64,000 bases of DNA. Origin: Actinoplanes sp. DH11 (GTDB lineage Bacteria > Actinomycetota > Actinomycetes > Mycobacteriales > Micromonosporaceae). The translations under genes were made by a program, and so were the position numbers. The stretch lies in NCBI RefSeq assembly GCF_020873875.1, contig NZ_JAHWGU010000028.1, positions 1 through 64,000 of the forward strand, written 5' to 3'. The notes below the pieces were generated by a model that had not been told where the DNA came from, ran no database searches, and worked only from the letters and a program-made list of their open reading frames with translations. This document shows, piece after piece, positions 7,509-16,043 of the stretch (within the stretch, counting starts at the first letter, position 1; every line of letters starts with the position of its first letter).

Positions 7509-8473
7509 TATAGGCCGGCCAGCCGTTCCGCGGCGAGCCGCAACTGCTCGCGCAACGGTTGGGGGGCCAGTACCTCCACTTCTGGGCCGAGGCGGAGCAG
7601 CTGGTCGTAGGCGACCTCGGTGGACTCGACGGGCAGGTGGGTGACCACCCAGCCCTGCTCGTCGGGTTCGCCCGCCGCGTCGGTGGCCGCCTGCACCGCG
7701 GGCGGCTCGACGGCGGACCGTAGCGCCCGCAGCCCGGCCTGACTCAGTCGTAGCGTCACCTGTTCGGCGAGCATGCCCCGGACGAACTGTGCCGCCCGTT
7801 CGGCCCACACTGCCGGCAGGTCGAAGGACTCCTCGCGGACGAACCGCTGGTCGGTGACTTCGACGGCGACGACCCGGTCGACGCGGTATACCCGCAGGTC
7901 GGCGCCGGCCCGCGCGACGAGGTACCAGATCCCGGCTTTGAGGACCACGCCGTAGGGCTGCACGGTGCGTGTCACCTCGTCATGACGGTGGTAGCGAAGG
8001 ATCACCGTCAGGTCCTGCCACACCGCGCGGACCAGGGCGCTCAGCGCAGGCGGCGGGTCGCTGTCGTTGAACCACCCCGGCACATCGAGGTGGAAGCGTT
8101 GCGCGGCCTGTGCCGACGCGTCACGCAATCCGGCCGGCAGTGCCGCGCTGACTTTGAGCTGGGCGGTGGCCAGCAGATCGCCGAGCCCCATGTCTCGCGC
8201 CGGGCCGTGCAGACCGAGCAGGAACAACGCCTCGGCTTCGACCCGGCTGAGTCCGGTCAGCCGGGTGCGGTAGCCGTCGACCAGCCGGTAGCCACCGTGT
8301 CGTCCCTGTTCGGCGTAGACCGGCACCCCCGCGGCAGCCAACGCGGTGATGTCGCGGTAGACGGTCCGTTCGGAGACGCCTGTTTCATCGGCCAGCTCCG
8401 CTGCGGTCATCACCCCCCGCGCTTGCAGCAACAGCACCATCGTGAACAGCCGGGACGCACGCACATCCACCAT
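7499..8473 (-). CDS. YafY-type WYL-domain transcriptional regulator
   Basis: A 324-residue regulator. The N-terminal DeoR-like winged helix reads RLFTMVLLLQARGVMTAAELADETGVSERTVYRDITALAAAGVPVYAEQGRHGGYRL. A WYL ligand-sensing domain follows, with WYLVARAGADLRVYRVDRV near the middle, and then a WCX-type C-terminal extension. These proteins usually repress or activate a neighbouring gene; the convergent SDR gene is a plausible target but not its promoter neighbour. The ATG at 8473 is chosen because the protein family starts just before RASRLF; the frame stays open far upstream only because the DNA is GC-rich. The 5' end overlaps the TetR gene's 3' end by 64 bp. Confidence 0.88.
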   Translation of the reverse strand: MVDVRASRLFTMVLLLQARGVMTAAELADETGVSERTVYRDITALAAAGVPVYAEQGRHGGYRLVDGYRTRLTGLSRVEAEALFLLGLHGPARDMGLGDLLATAQLKVSAALPAGLRDASAQAAQRFHLDVPGWFNDSDPPPALSALVRAVWQDLTVILRYHRHDEVTRTVQPYGVVLKAGIWYLVARAGADLRVYRVDRVVAVEVTDQRFVREESFDLPAVWAERAAQFVRGMLAEQVTLRLSQAGLRALRSAVEPPAVQAATDAAGEPDEQGWVVTHLPVESTEVAYDQLLRLGPEVEVLAPQPLREQLRLAAERLAGLYHR

Positions 8474-9156
8474 CTTGGCCGGACGAGCCAGGTTTTTCGG
8501 CGCCGCGCCCACCCGGCGTGCCCGGGCTTGCGGGCGAGGGGCGGGCCGGTACGGGCTACGGCCGGCGAGCGGACCGGCGGATGAGCCGTCAGTGCGAGGT
8601 CGGCCACGCCGGTGAGCTGTTCGCGGGTGGCGCCGAGTTCGGAGCGGAGCGACAGTCCTTGCCAGATGGTCTGCACGAGTTCCGCGAGCACTGCCGGGTC
8701 TGTGGTCGCGGGGAGTTCGCCGTCGTGCACGGCGCGTTCGATGCGGGCGCGCAGGCGGGCCTCGTCGGAGCGTTGCAGGTCGGCGACGTAGGCGCGTACG
8801 TCGAGGGTGGCGGGGGCGTCCGCCATGACGGCGCTGCTGGTCAGGCAGCCGGGGTGGCCGTCGGCGGCGCGGTCGAACTCGTCGATGGAGTCGAGGAGCA
8901 CGCGCTCGATCACGCGCTCGATGGAGGGTTCGGCCACGGCGTTCTCGTAGATCGCGCTGTAGCGCAGGGCGTAGGTGCGGACCGCTTCGTCGAACAGTTC
9001 GGCCTTGGTGCCGAAGGCGGCGTACAGGCTGGAGCTGGAGATTCCGAGGGCGGTGGTCAGGGTCCGCGTCGAGGTGCCGGAGTATCCGTGCTGCCAGAAC
9101 AGGCGGGCGGCTTCGCGGAGGGCGAGGTCGCGGTCGAAGGCCCGGGGGCCGGTCAC
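8410..9156 (-). CDS. TetR-family regulator with unusual C-terminal extension
   Basis: The N-terminal HTH is clear: REAARLFWQHGYSGTSTRTLTTALGISSSSLYAAFGTKAELF. The C-terminal ligand domain contains GHPGCLTSSAVMADAP, common in this subgroup. With the GTG at 9156 the protein is 248 residues. The last 45 or so (after LTAHPPV) are arginine- and tryptophan-rich, run 64 bp into the WYL gene, and look like readthrough into another gene's frame. The stop codon may have been lost by mutation, or a frameshift may be present. It is divergent from the hydrolase gene, with starts only a few bases apart, so it probably controls that gene. Confidence 0.82.
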   Translation of the reverse strand: MTGPRAFDRDLALREAARLFWQHGYSGTSTRTLTTALGISSSSLYAAFGTKAELFDEAVRTYALRYSAIYENAVAEPSIERVIERVLLDSIDEFDRAADGHPGCLTSSAVMADAPATLDVRAYVADLQRSDEARLRARIERAVHDGELPATTDPAVLAELVQTIWQGLSLRSELGATREQLTGVADLALTAHPPVRSPAVARTGPPLARKPGHAGWARRRKTWLVRPRWWMCVRPGCSRWCCCCKRGG

Positions 9157-9163
9157 CGTCGAC

Positions 9164-9916
9164 GTGTACGGGGACCCGGACGGGCCGTCCGTCGTGGTGA
9201 TCCCGGGCGCCATGGCCGACGCCGCGCAGTGGGCCGGCGTGGCGGGGCGCCTCGACGGCTGGCGGGCTGTTGCCGTCGTCAACCGGCGGGGGCGGCAGCC
9301 GTCCGGGCCCCTGACGGACGGGTACGGGTTCGCGACCGAGGTCGAGGACGCCGCGGCGGTCCTGCGCACGTTCACCGACGTGCGCACGCTGTTCGGATGG
9401 AGCTACGGGGGTCTGATCGCGGTGCACCTGGCCGGCACGCTGCCGGTGCCGCACCTGGTCGCCTATGAACCGGTCATGGCGCCGTTCGGGGCGGCGGCCC
9501 TGCCTGATCTGCGGCGGGCGCACGAGGACGGCGACCTCGACGCCGTCGTCACGGTGGCACTGCGGCAGGTCACCGGCGTGGGGGACGACATGGTCGGCGC
9601 GTTGCGCGCCGACGAGGCGACCTGGTCGGAGCTGCGGCGTCTCGCCGCCCCGGCCTACCACGAGACGCTCGCGATCAACCAGGCCCCGTTGCCGGCGACG
9701 CTCGCCGTGCGGGCAGCGCGGGTCGATCTCATCGTCGGTGAGCACAACCGGGGGCGGGCGCCGTACGGGTCGTCGTTCGACGACGTCGCCCGCCGGCTGC
9801 CGGGCGCGACCGTGCACGAGCTCGGCGGGCAGGGCCATCTGGCGTATCGGGAGGCACCCGGCCGCCTCGCCGACCTGATCAACCGGCTGCGGGTCCCGGC
9901 GATCGGAGCGAGATGA
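9164..9916 (+). CDS. Alpha/beta hydrolase
   Basis: About 250 residues of alpha/beta-hydrolase fold. The oxyanion strand is SVVVIPGAMADAAQW, the nucleophile elbow is GWSYGG and the catalytic histidine lies in GGQGHLAYRE; VDLIVGEHN is the likely acid region. The start is uncertain. GTG at 9164 is the first usable codon after the divergent TetR start, but homologues of this type begin a few residues earlier, at about VTVDVYGDPDG. No ribosome site is obvious, which fits leaderless translation. The substrate is unknown. Confidence 0.82.
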   Translation: MYGDPDGPSVVVIPGAMADAAQWAGVAGRLDGWRAVAVVNRRGRQPSGPLTDGYGFATEVEDAAAVLRTFTDVRTLFGWSYGGLIAVHLAGTLPVPHLVAYEPVMAPFGAAALPDLRRAHEDGDLDAVVTVALRQVTGVGDDMVGALRADEATWSELRRLAAPAYHETLAINQAPLPATLAVRAARVDLIVGEHNRGRAPYGSSFDDVARRLPGATVHELGGQGHLAYREAPGRLADLINRLRVPAIGAR

Positions 9917-10024
9917 ACCCGCCGCGGGTGCCTGCGACCTGAGCGGGACGAATTGGCCACCGGTCCGGGTTGAGCTGAGCGAGCGGCAGACACCGCGAGT
10001 CATGAGCCGACGCGCGGACGGTCG
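9917..10024. other. Convergent gap, no gene
   Basis: A short intergenic stretch between the convergent hydrolase and decarboxylase genes. I see no clear terminator hairpin and no gene. Confidence 0.5.
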
Positions 10025-11176
10025 TCAGAGGATGACGAAGTCGGGTGGGTCGTGGCGCAGGAAGTCGTGGTGGGAGATGTCGTATCCGTAGGCGCCGGTG
10101 CGGGCGAACACCAGCCGGTCGCCGGCGCGCAGGTGGGTGACGTGCCGGTCGCGGGTGAGGACGTCGCGGGGGGTGCAGAGTTCGCCGACGGCGTCGACGG
10201 GGGTGTCGGTGACGGCGGGGCGCGGGTAGGGGCGGTCCCAGTGGTCGACGGGCAGGACGGTGAAGGGGTGGCTGTAGCCCCAGGCGGCGGGGAGGCGGAA
10301 GTGGTGGGTGCCGCCGCGCAGGACGGCGAAGGTGCGGCCGTGGGTGGTTTTGAGGTCGAGGACTTCGGCGGTGTACCAGCCGGCGTCGGCGGTGAGCCAG
10401 CGGCCGGGTTCGACGACGAGGTCGATGCCGGGTGGGACGGTGACGGTGGACAGCGGTGTCAGGTCCATGGCGCTGTCCGTCCGGTAGTCGACGCCGAATC
10501 CGCCTCCTGCGTTTACTACTCGCAGGTCCAGCCCGTACTCCTGTGCCTTGGTCTGTGACCAGCCGATCGCGTCGGTGAGGAAGGCGGCGTGCGCGTGCCC
10601 GTCGAGGTTGTTGGAGACGGCGTGCAGGTGGAAGCCGATGACGCGCAGGCCGGGGGGTAGGTCGGCGAGGACGTCGCCGAGCTGGTCGTCGGCGATGCCG
10701 AAGGGGGTGGGTGTGCCGGTCATGGTGTGGCTGCCGGAGAGGGCGGGGCCGGCGCGGTTGACGCGCAGGCAGATGTCGGCGTGCAGGCCGAGTCCGGCGA
10801 GGCGGCGTAGTTCGTGGGCGCTTTCGACGTTGAGCAGGGCGCCGGCGTGGACGGCGGCGGCGAGTTCGGTGTCGGTCTTGGCGGGGCCGCTGAAGGCGAT
10901 GCGGCGGGCGCCGGCGTCGAGGGCGAGGCGCAGTTCGCCGCCGGAGGCGACGTCGAGGCCGTCGGTGGCGTCGGCGAGGGTGGCGACGACGGCGGGGTGT
11001 CCGTTGGCTTTGACGGCGTACAGGATGGTGGTGCGCGGGGGCAGGGCGGCGCGCAGGGTGGCGGCGCGTTCGCGCAGGGTGGTGGTGTCGTAGAGGTAGG
11101 CGCAGGCGGGTGCGGGCAGGTCGCGCAGGGCGGCGGCGACGGCGGCGGGCAGGGCGGTGGCGGGCTCGGTGGTCAT
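10025..11176 (-). CDS. Type III PLP-dependent decarboxylase of a siderophore operon (SbnH-like)
   Basis: A 383-residue protein with an alanine-racemase-like barrel followed by a beta domain. The Schiff-base lysine is in LYAVKANGHP (about 53). The PLP phosphate-binding stretch is VVNAGGGFGVDY, and the second-subunit motif GELCTPRDVL supplies the conserved Cys and Asp. In NIS siderophore clusters such enzymes decarboxylate an amino acid or a citryl-amino acid (SbnH acts on citryl-diaminopropionate in staphyloferrin B). The substrate here is unproven. Its ATG overlaps the stop of the NIS synthetase gene at 11173 (ATGA), making it the third gene of the operon. Confidence 0.85.
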   Translation of the reverse strand: MTTEPATALPAAVAAALRDLPAPACAYLYDTTTLRERAATLRAALPPRTTILYAVKANGHPAVVATLADATDGLDVASGGELRLALDAGARRIAFSGPAKTDTELAAAVHAGALLNVESAHELRRLAGLGLHADICLRVNRAGPALSGSHTMTGTPTPFGIADDQLGDVLADLPPGLRVIGFHLHAVSNNLDGHAHAAFLTDAIGWSQTKAQEYGLDLRVVNAGGGFGVDYRTDSAMDLTPLSTVTVPPGIDLVVEPGRWLTADAGWYTAEVLDLKTTHGRTFAVLRGGTHHFRLPAAWGYSHPFTVLPVDHWDRPYPRPAVTDTPVDAVGELCTPRDVLTRDRHVTHLRAGDRLVFARTGAYGYDISHHDFLRHDPPDFVIL

Positions 11177-12732
11177 GCGAGGGGGTTGCTGACCGGGAGG
11201 TAGATGTCGTTCTCGCCGGCGAGGCGCATCCGGACGAGGGCTTTGTGGGCGATGGTGGGTGCGGTCCAGTAGGCGTGGTCGGGGTGGCCGTGCAGGGTGT
11301 CGTCGATGACGGTGCGCACGGTGCGCCAGGCGTGGTCCTCGGGCAGGCCGTGGGTTTCGGTGAGGCTGATGACGAGTTCGCCGAGGTGGGCCTGCAGTGC
11401 GGTGTAGCCGAGTTTGGCGAGCAGGGTGGTGTCGTCGGTGGTGGCGACGACGGAGCCGGGCCAGAGGTCGATGTGGTGTCCGGCGGCGGCGAGGCGGGGT
11501 TCGTGCAGGCGCAGGCCGGCGAAGTCGCGCAGGGCCATCCGGTGGGGGCGGCCGTCGACGAAGGTGGGCAGGCAGTTCTGCAGGTGGGCTTCGAGGGCGA
11601 TGCCGCGGGTGGCGAGGCGCAGCAGGGGTGGCAGGAGCAGGCGGGTGTAGGCGTCGAGCCAGCCGGCGGCGCCGAGGTGGGAGGTGTCGACGAGGCCGGC
11701 GAGCACGGTGGTGCCGGTGGCGGGGTCGTGGGCGGGCAGGGCGCCGCCGGGGACGGCGTGTTCGCCGTCGGTGAGGTGGCCGCGCAGGCCGGTGCGGGCG
11801 ATGGCGGACAGGTCGCGGCCGCTGCCGGCGGGGACGGCGGCGCCGGCGGTCTCGGGGAGCAGCAGCAGGCGGTGGCCGTCGGGGTCGTCGGCGACGAGGT
11901 GCTGCAGCAGGGTGGAGAGGGCGGGGCCGTTGCGGGTGCTGGCGACGCTGATGCTGCGGCGGGTGGAGGTGACCTGGATGTCGAGGGAGAGTTTGAGGTA
12001 GGCGCCGAGGCCGGGGACGTAGAGGGTGCGCAGGGCGGCGGTGGGGATGGCGTCGAGGTGGCCGTCGAGGTGGCGCAGGGTGCCGTCGCGGAACAGCTCG
12101 GCGTAGCGGCCGGTGATGAGTTCGTGCTGCCAGGCGTGCACGGGCTGGGTGCGGTAGCCGGCGGGTGCGGCGGGCAGGCCGAGGTGGGCGCCGAGGTCGT
12201 CGCCGAGGTGGTGGTCGTCGCGGACGGCGACGAAGCCGATGGTGGTGTGGCCGGCTTCGAGGTCGTGGGCGAGGACGTCGCCGGTGTCCCAGCCGAGGCG
12301 GGTGCGGCCGCAGGGGTGCAGGTTGTGTCCGGCGACGGCGAGGCGTTCGAGGCGGACGGCGTCGAGGTCGGGGTCGGTGGTGGGTGCGGTGGTGGTGAAG
12401 CGGGACAGGGCGATGGCGAGGTTGATGACGGCGTTGCGGATCTCGGCGGCGAAGGGGCCGTTGTCGATGCCGGCGAGCAGGTCGACGGGGTCGCTGACGC
12501 CGGCGACGGGGTATTCGACGCGGTGGAAGGCGTGGGTGCGGCCGCCGGCGACGGGTGGGGTGAGTTCTTCGCGGACGAGGGCGGCGCGCAGGCGGCGCCC
12601 GACGGTGTCGGCGGCGTGCGGGAGGTGGCGCAGGAAGCCGTCGACGAGGTGGGGTGCGTGCACGGCGAGGGCGGCTTCGGTGTGTGCGGCGGCCGCGGCG
12701 AGGCGGCCGGTGCTGACACTGCGGATGATCAT
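11173..12732 (-). CDS. IucA/IucC-family NIS siderophore synthetase
   Basis: A 519-residue NRPS-independent siderophore synthetase. The ATP/carboxylate-binding signature appears as GHNLHPCGRTRLGW (about 155-168) and the later motif LEAHLQNCLPTFVDG is conserved in the palm domain; a C-terminal FhuF/IucA-like region follows. It condenses a carboxylate such as citrate with an amine or hydroxylamine through an acyl adenylate. The ATG at 12732 lies 22 bp after the stop of the first synthetase gene. Two synthetases suggest two successive condensations on citrate, for example an asymmetric citrate siderophore. Confidence 0.9.
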   Translation of the reverse strand: MIIRSVSTGRLAAAAAHTEAALAVHAPHLVDGFLRHLPHAADTVGRRLRAALVREELTPPVAGGRTHAFHRVEYPVAGVSDPVDLLAGIDNGPFAAEIRNAVINLAIALSRFTTTAPTTDPDLDAVRLERLAVAGHNLHPCGRTRLGWDTGDVLAHDLEAGHTTIGFVAVRDDHHLGDDLGAHLGLPAAPAGYRTQPVHAWQHELITGRYAELFRDGTLRHLDGHLDAIPTAALRTLYVPGLGAYLKLSLDIQVTSTRRSISVASTRNGPALSTLLQHLVADDPDGHRLLLLPETAGAAVPAGSGRDLSAIARTGLRGHLTDGEHAVPGGALPAHDPATGTTVLAGLVDTSHLGAAGWLDAYTRLLLPPLLRLATRGIALEAHLQNCLPTFVDGRPHRMALRDFAGLRLHEPRLAAAGHHIDLWPGSVVATTDDTTLLAKLGYTALQAHLGELVISLTETHGLPEDHAWRTVRTVIDDTLHGHPDHAYWTAPTIAHKALVRMRLAGENDIYLPVSNPLA

Positions 12733-12754
12733 GGGGGGTCCTTCCGCGGGTGGC

Positions 12755-14167
12755 TCATGCCGCCATCGGGTTGTGCTGGTAAGTCCAGATGTCGTCGAGG
12801 GGGTCGGCGGCGAGCCGCATCGCGGTGGTGGCTTTGATCGGGAGCGGCTCGGTGAGCAGGGCCTCGGTGTCGGTGCTGGGGTCGGCGCGCAGGGCGGCGG
12901 CGAGCACGGCCCAGAGTTTGTCGTCGTCGGCGTCGAGGGCGCCGACGAGTTGGGTGGCGACGGTGCCGAGGGCGGCGGCGGCGAGTTTGGTGCGCAGCGC
13001 GGTGTCGTCGTCGGTGGGCAGGTCGCCGAGCAGGTGGGGTGGTTCGAGGCCGGCGGCGCGCAGCCGGCCGGCGTGCACGCGGACGCCGCCGAGGTCGCGG
13101 TAGAGGGTGCGCACGGGTTCGGTGCCGTCGAGCACGATCAGCGTGTTCTGTCCGTGGGCTTCGAGCGCGACGCCGCGGTGCAGGACGCGGGCCAGGGGCG
13201 CGAACAGCACGGTGCCGAGTCTGCGCAGGAAGGCGTACGGGTCGGCGATGCGCGCGAGCAGGGCGGGGGTGGTGGCGAGGACGCCGAGGGGTACGGCGGT
13301 CTCGCCGGGTCGCAGGCGCGGTGCCTGGCGCACGAGGTGGGCGAGGCGCCGGTCGGGTCCGTGGTCGGTGATGACGGCGCCGGCGCTGGTCTCGGCGAGC
13401 ACGTCGAGGGGCAGGTCGGTGGTGAGCCGGCGCAGCAGGTCGGACAGGACGGGTCCGTTGTGGACGGCGGCGGGGGAGACGGTGCGCACGGCGGAGGTCA
13501 TGCCGATGTCGACGGCGGTCTTGATGTGCGGGCCGCCGCTGACCGGGGCGACGGTGCGCAGCGACATCAGGGGCCGTACGGGCCGGGTGACGCCGGCGTT
13601 GCCGAGCCAGGGGTACTGCTCGAGCAGCCGGGGGACCTGCCAGGGGTGGGCGTAGAGGACGGGTGGGCCGGTGCCGTGCCAGCGGTCGCGGGGGACGGTG
13701 AGGCGGCGCAGCCGGATGACGGGGCGGTGTTCGGGGGCGTAGGTGAGCACGTCCTGCACGGTCATGCCGGTGCGGGTGCGGCAGCAGGGGTGCAGGGGGT
13801 GTCCGTCGACGAGTGTCTGTTCGATGCGGCCGAGGGCGTCGGGTCCGGTGGGCAGGGGCCGGTCGGCGGGCTCGGCGTTGGCGCGGGCCAGGGCGAGGTT
13901 GGCGACGCTGTTGGCGATCTCGGTGGTGAGCCGGCTGCCGGGCCAGAGGCGTTCGGTGACGGCGACGGCGTCGGTGTCGTGGGCGCTGATGGCGGTGCCG
14001 GGGTCGGTGATGCCGGGCAGGGGTTCGCGGCTGACGGCCAGGCGCAGCCGGTCGAGGATCGCGGTGTGCGCGCCGGGCAGGGCGGCGTCGTAGGGGCCGA
14101 CCAGGTCGGGGCGCAGCGCGGCGAGTTGGGTGCGGGTCTGCGCGGGTCCGGCGGTCGGTTCGGGCAC
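12755..14167 (-). CDS. IucA/IucC-family NIS siderophore synthetase (first gene of operon)
   Basis: A 470-residue NIS synthetase, paralogous to the next gene. It has GHPLHPCCRTRTGM near 130 and LEAHGQNTLIVLDG near 350. It is shorter than the usual 560-600 residues, mainly through compact loops, but both signature regions are intact. It starts at a GTG (14167). The cluster lacks a visible iron-siderophore importer, exporter, reductase or monooxygenase in this window, so transport must be encoded elsewhere. I find no DtxR/IdeR-type operator upstream. Confidence 0.88.
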   Translation of the reverse strand: MPEPTAGPAQTRTQLAALRPDLVGPYDAALPGAHTAILDRLRLAVSREPLPGITDPGTAISAHDTDAVAVTERLWPGSRLTTEIANSVANLALARANAEPADRPLPTGPDALGRIEQTLVDGHPLHPCCRTRTGMTVQDVLTYAPEHRPVIRLRRLTVPRDRWHGTGPPVLYAHPWQVPRLLEQYPWLGNAGVTRPVRPLMSLRTVAPVSGGPHIKTAVDIGMTSAVRTVSPAAVHNGPVLSDLLRRLTTDLPLDVLAETSAGAVITDHGPDRRLAHLVRQAPRLRPGETAVPLGVLATTPALLARIADPYAFLRRLGTVLFAPLARVLHRGVALEAHGQNTLIVLDGTEPVRTLYRDLGGVRVHAGRLRAAGLEPPHLLGDLPTDDDTALRTKLAAAALGTVATQLVGALDADDDKLWAVLAAALRADPSTDTEALLTEPLPIKATTAMRLAADPLDDIWTYQHNPMAA

Positions 14168-14330
14168 GCTGTCGATTGTCGCCGGTGGCGCCGGGGGTTG
14201 TCGTTGCGGGGCGACGCGGGGCGAGCGAGGACACAGCCGGGTGGTGGTGCGCCGTTTCCCTGCGCCGGTGGAATCCGATAAATTCTCGTATCCGCGTGGC
14301 GCGGGTCACTGTCGTCGAAAGGTGCGGATC

Positions 14331-16001
14331 GTGGACGCTGACGTCATCGTCGTGGGGGCCGGGCTGGCCGGGCTGGCCGCCGCGCACGAACTCACCGCCG
14401 CCGGCAAACGGGTCGCCCTGGTCGACCAGGAGAACGCCGGCAACCTGGGCGGGCAGGCCTGGTGGTCGTTCGGCGGGCTGTTCTTCGTCGGCAGCCCCGA
14501 GCAGAAACGCGCCCGGATCACCGACAGCGTCGACCTGGCCTGGGCGGACTGGCAGGCCAGTGCCGGCTTCGACCGGGTCGCCGACGAGGACGCGCAGGCC
14601 GTGAAGTGGGCGCGCGCCTACGTCGAGTTCGCCGCCGGCGAGAAACGGGCCTGGCTGGCCGGGCTGGGGATGAGCTGGCTGCCGTTCGCCGGCTGGGCGG
14701 AACGCGGCGACCTGCGCGCCGGCGGGCACGGCAACTCGGTGCCGCGGTTCCACATCACCTGGGGTACGGGTACCGGCGTGGTCGCGCCCTTCGCGGCGTC
14801 CGCGCACCGCGCCGCCGAGGCGGGCCTGCTCACCTTCCACCACCGGCACCGGGTCGACGAGCTGATCGTCGAGGGCGGCGCGGTCACCGGGGTCCGGGGC
14901 GCGCTGCTGGCACCGGACGACGCCGCCCGCGGGGTCAGCTCCAGCCGCGAGGTCGTCGGCGACTTCACGCTGCGCGCCCAGGCGGTGATCGTCACCTCCG
15001 GCGGGATCGGCGCCAACCACGACCTGGTGCGCCAGTACTGGCCGCGGCGCCTCGGCACCGCACCCACCACCATGATCACCGGGGTGCCGGCGTACGTGGA
15101 CGGCCGGATGCTGGGCATCGCCGAGTCCGCCGGGGCGCGCCTGGTCAACCGGGACCGGATGTGGCACTACACCGAGGGCGTGCAGAACTGGAGCCCGGTC
15201 TGGCCCGGCCACGGCATCCGGATCCTGTCCGCGCCGTCCCCGATGTGGTTCGACGCGCTCGGGCGGCGCCTGCCGGCACCGTTCTTCCCCAGCTACGACA
15301 CGCTGGGCACGCTGAAGTACCTGCGCACCAGCCCGGAGATCGCCGGCTACGACCACTCCTGGTTCGTCCTCACCCAGAAGATGATCGAGAAGGAGTTCGC
15401 GCTGTCCGGTTCGGAACAGAACCCGGACCTGACCGCCGGGGACCGGCGCGCCTTCATCAAGGAACGGCTGTTCGGCAAGGGCGCGCCCGCCCCGGTGGAG
15501 GCGTTCAAGCAGCACGGCGCCGACTTCGTGGTCGCCGGCACCGTCGAGGACCTTGTCGCCGGGATGAACAAGCTGACCGACACGCCGCTGCTGGACGCGG
15601 CCACCGTGCGGGCCCAGATCGCCGCCCGCGACGGCCAGATCGCCAACAAGGTCAGCAAGGATGCGCAGATCCAGGGCATCCACAACTCGCGCCGCTACCT
15701 CGGCGACAGGATCGGGCGGACGTCGACCCCGCACCGCATCCTTGACCCGGCCGCGGGCCCGCTGATCGGGGTGAAACTGCACATCCTGACCCGCAAGACC
15801 CTCGGCGGCATCCAGACCGACCTGGACTCGCGGGTGCTGGACCCGGCGGGCGCGGCGCTGCCCGGGCTGTACGCGGCGGGCGAGGTGGCCGGGTTCGGCG
15901 GCGGCGGGGTGCACGGCTACAACGCCCTGGAGGGTACGTTCCTCGGCGGCTGCCTGTTCTCCGGGCGCGCGGCCGGCCGGCACGCCGCCCGCGCCGTATA
16001 A
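14331..16001 (+). CDS. FAD-binding dehydrogenase (3-ketosteroid dehydrogenase-like, COG3573 type)
   Basis: A 556-residue flavoprotein. The N-terminal dinucleotide motif is VIVVGAGLAGLAAAHEL and the C-terminal FAD motif is GLYAAGEVAGFGGGGVHGYNALEGTFLGG. It belongs with the fumarate reductase/ketosteroid dehydrogenase flavoprotein superfamily; the subgroup is usually annotated only as FAD-binding dehydrogenase. GTG at 14331 is preferred, with AAAGG about nine bases upstream; GTG at 14322 is too close to that ribosome site. It is divergent from the siderophore operon. A flavoenzyme role in siderophore assembly is possible but not shown. Confidence 0.85.
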   Translation: MDADVIVVGAGLAGLAAAHELTAAGKRVALVDQENAGNLGGQAWWSFGGLFFVGSPEQKRARITDSVDLAWADWQASAGFDRVADEDAQAVKWARAYVEFAAGEKRAWLAGLGMSWLPFAGWAERGDLRAGGHGNSVPRFHITWGTGTGVVAPFAASAHRAAEAGLLTFHHRHRVDELIVEGGAVTGVRGALLAPDDAARGVSSSREVVGDFTLRAQAVIVTSGGIGANHDLVRQYWPRRLGTAPTTMITGVPAYVDGRMLGIAESAGARLVNRDRMWHYTEGVQNWSPVWPGHGIRILSAPSPMWFDALGRRLPAPFFPSYDTLGTLKYLRTSPEIAGYDHSWFVLTQKMIEKEFALSGSEQNPDLTAGDRRAFIKERLFGKGAPAPVEAFKQHGADFVVAGTVEDLVAGMNKLTDTPLLDAATVRAQIAARDGQIANKVSKDAQIQGIHNSRRYLGDRIGRTSTPHRILDPAAGPLIGVKLHILTRKTLGGIQTDLDSRVLDPAGAALPGLYAAGEVAGFGGGGVHGYNALEGTFLGGCLFSGRAAGRHAARAV

Positions 16002-16030
16002 GTTATAAGTTCCCGCCTCTTCCGGCGGGG
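16001..16030 (+). promoter_or_regulatory. Duplicated -10-like motif and hairpin before 16044
   Basis: The stop region of the dehydrogenase contains the direct repeat TATAAGT-TATAAGT, AT-rich against its surroundings and usable as a -10 element. It is followed by a hairpin CCCGCC/GGCGGG (16012-16029). The hairpin may terminate the upstream gene or lie in the leader of the gene at 16044. Confidence 0.35.
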
Positions 16031-16043
16031 TACAACGGTCGCC

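Noticed and set aside
14168..14330. Iron-regulated (DtxR/IdeR) operator in front of the siderophore operon
   Set aside because: I looked for a TTAGGTTAGGCTAACC-like palindrome and saw none; regulation may lie elsewhere.
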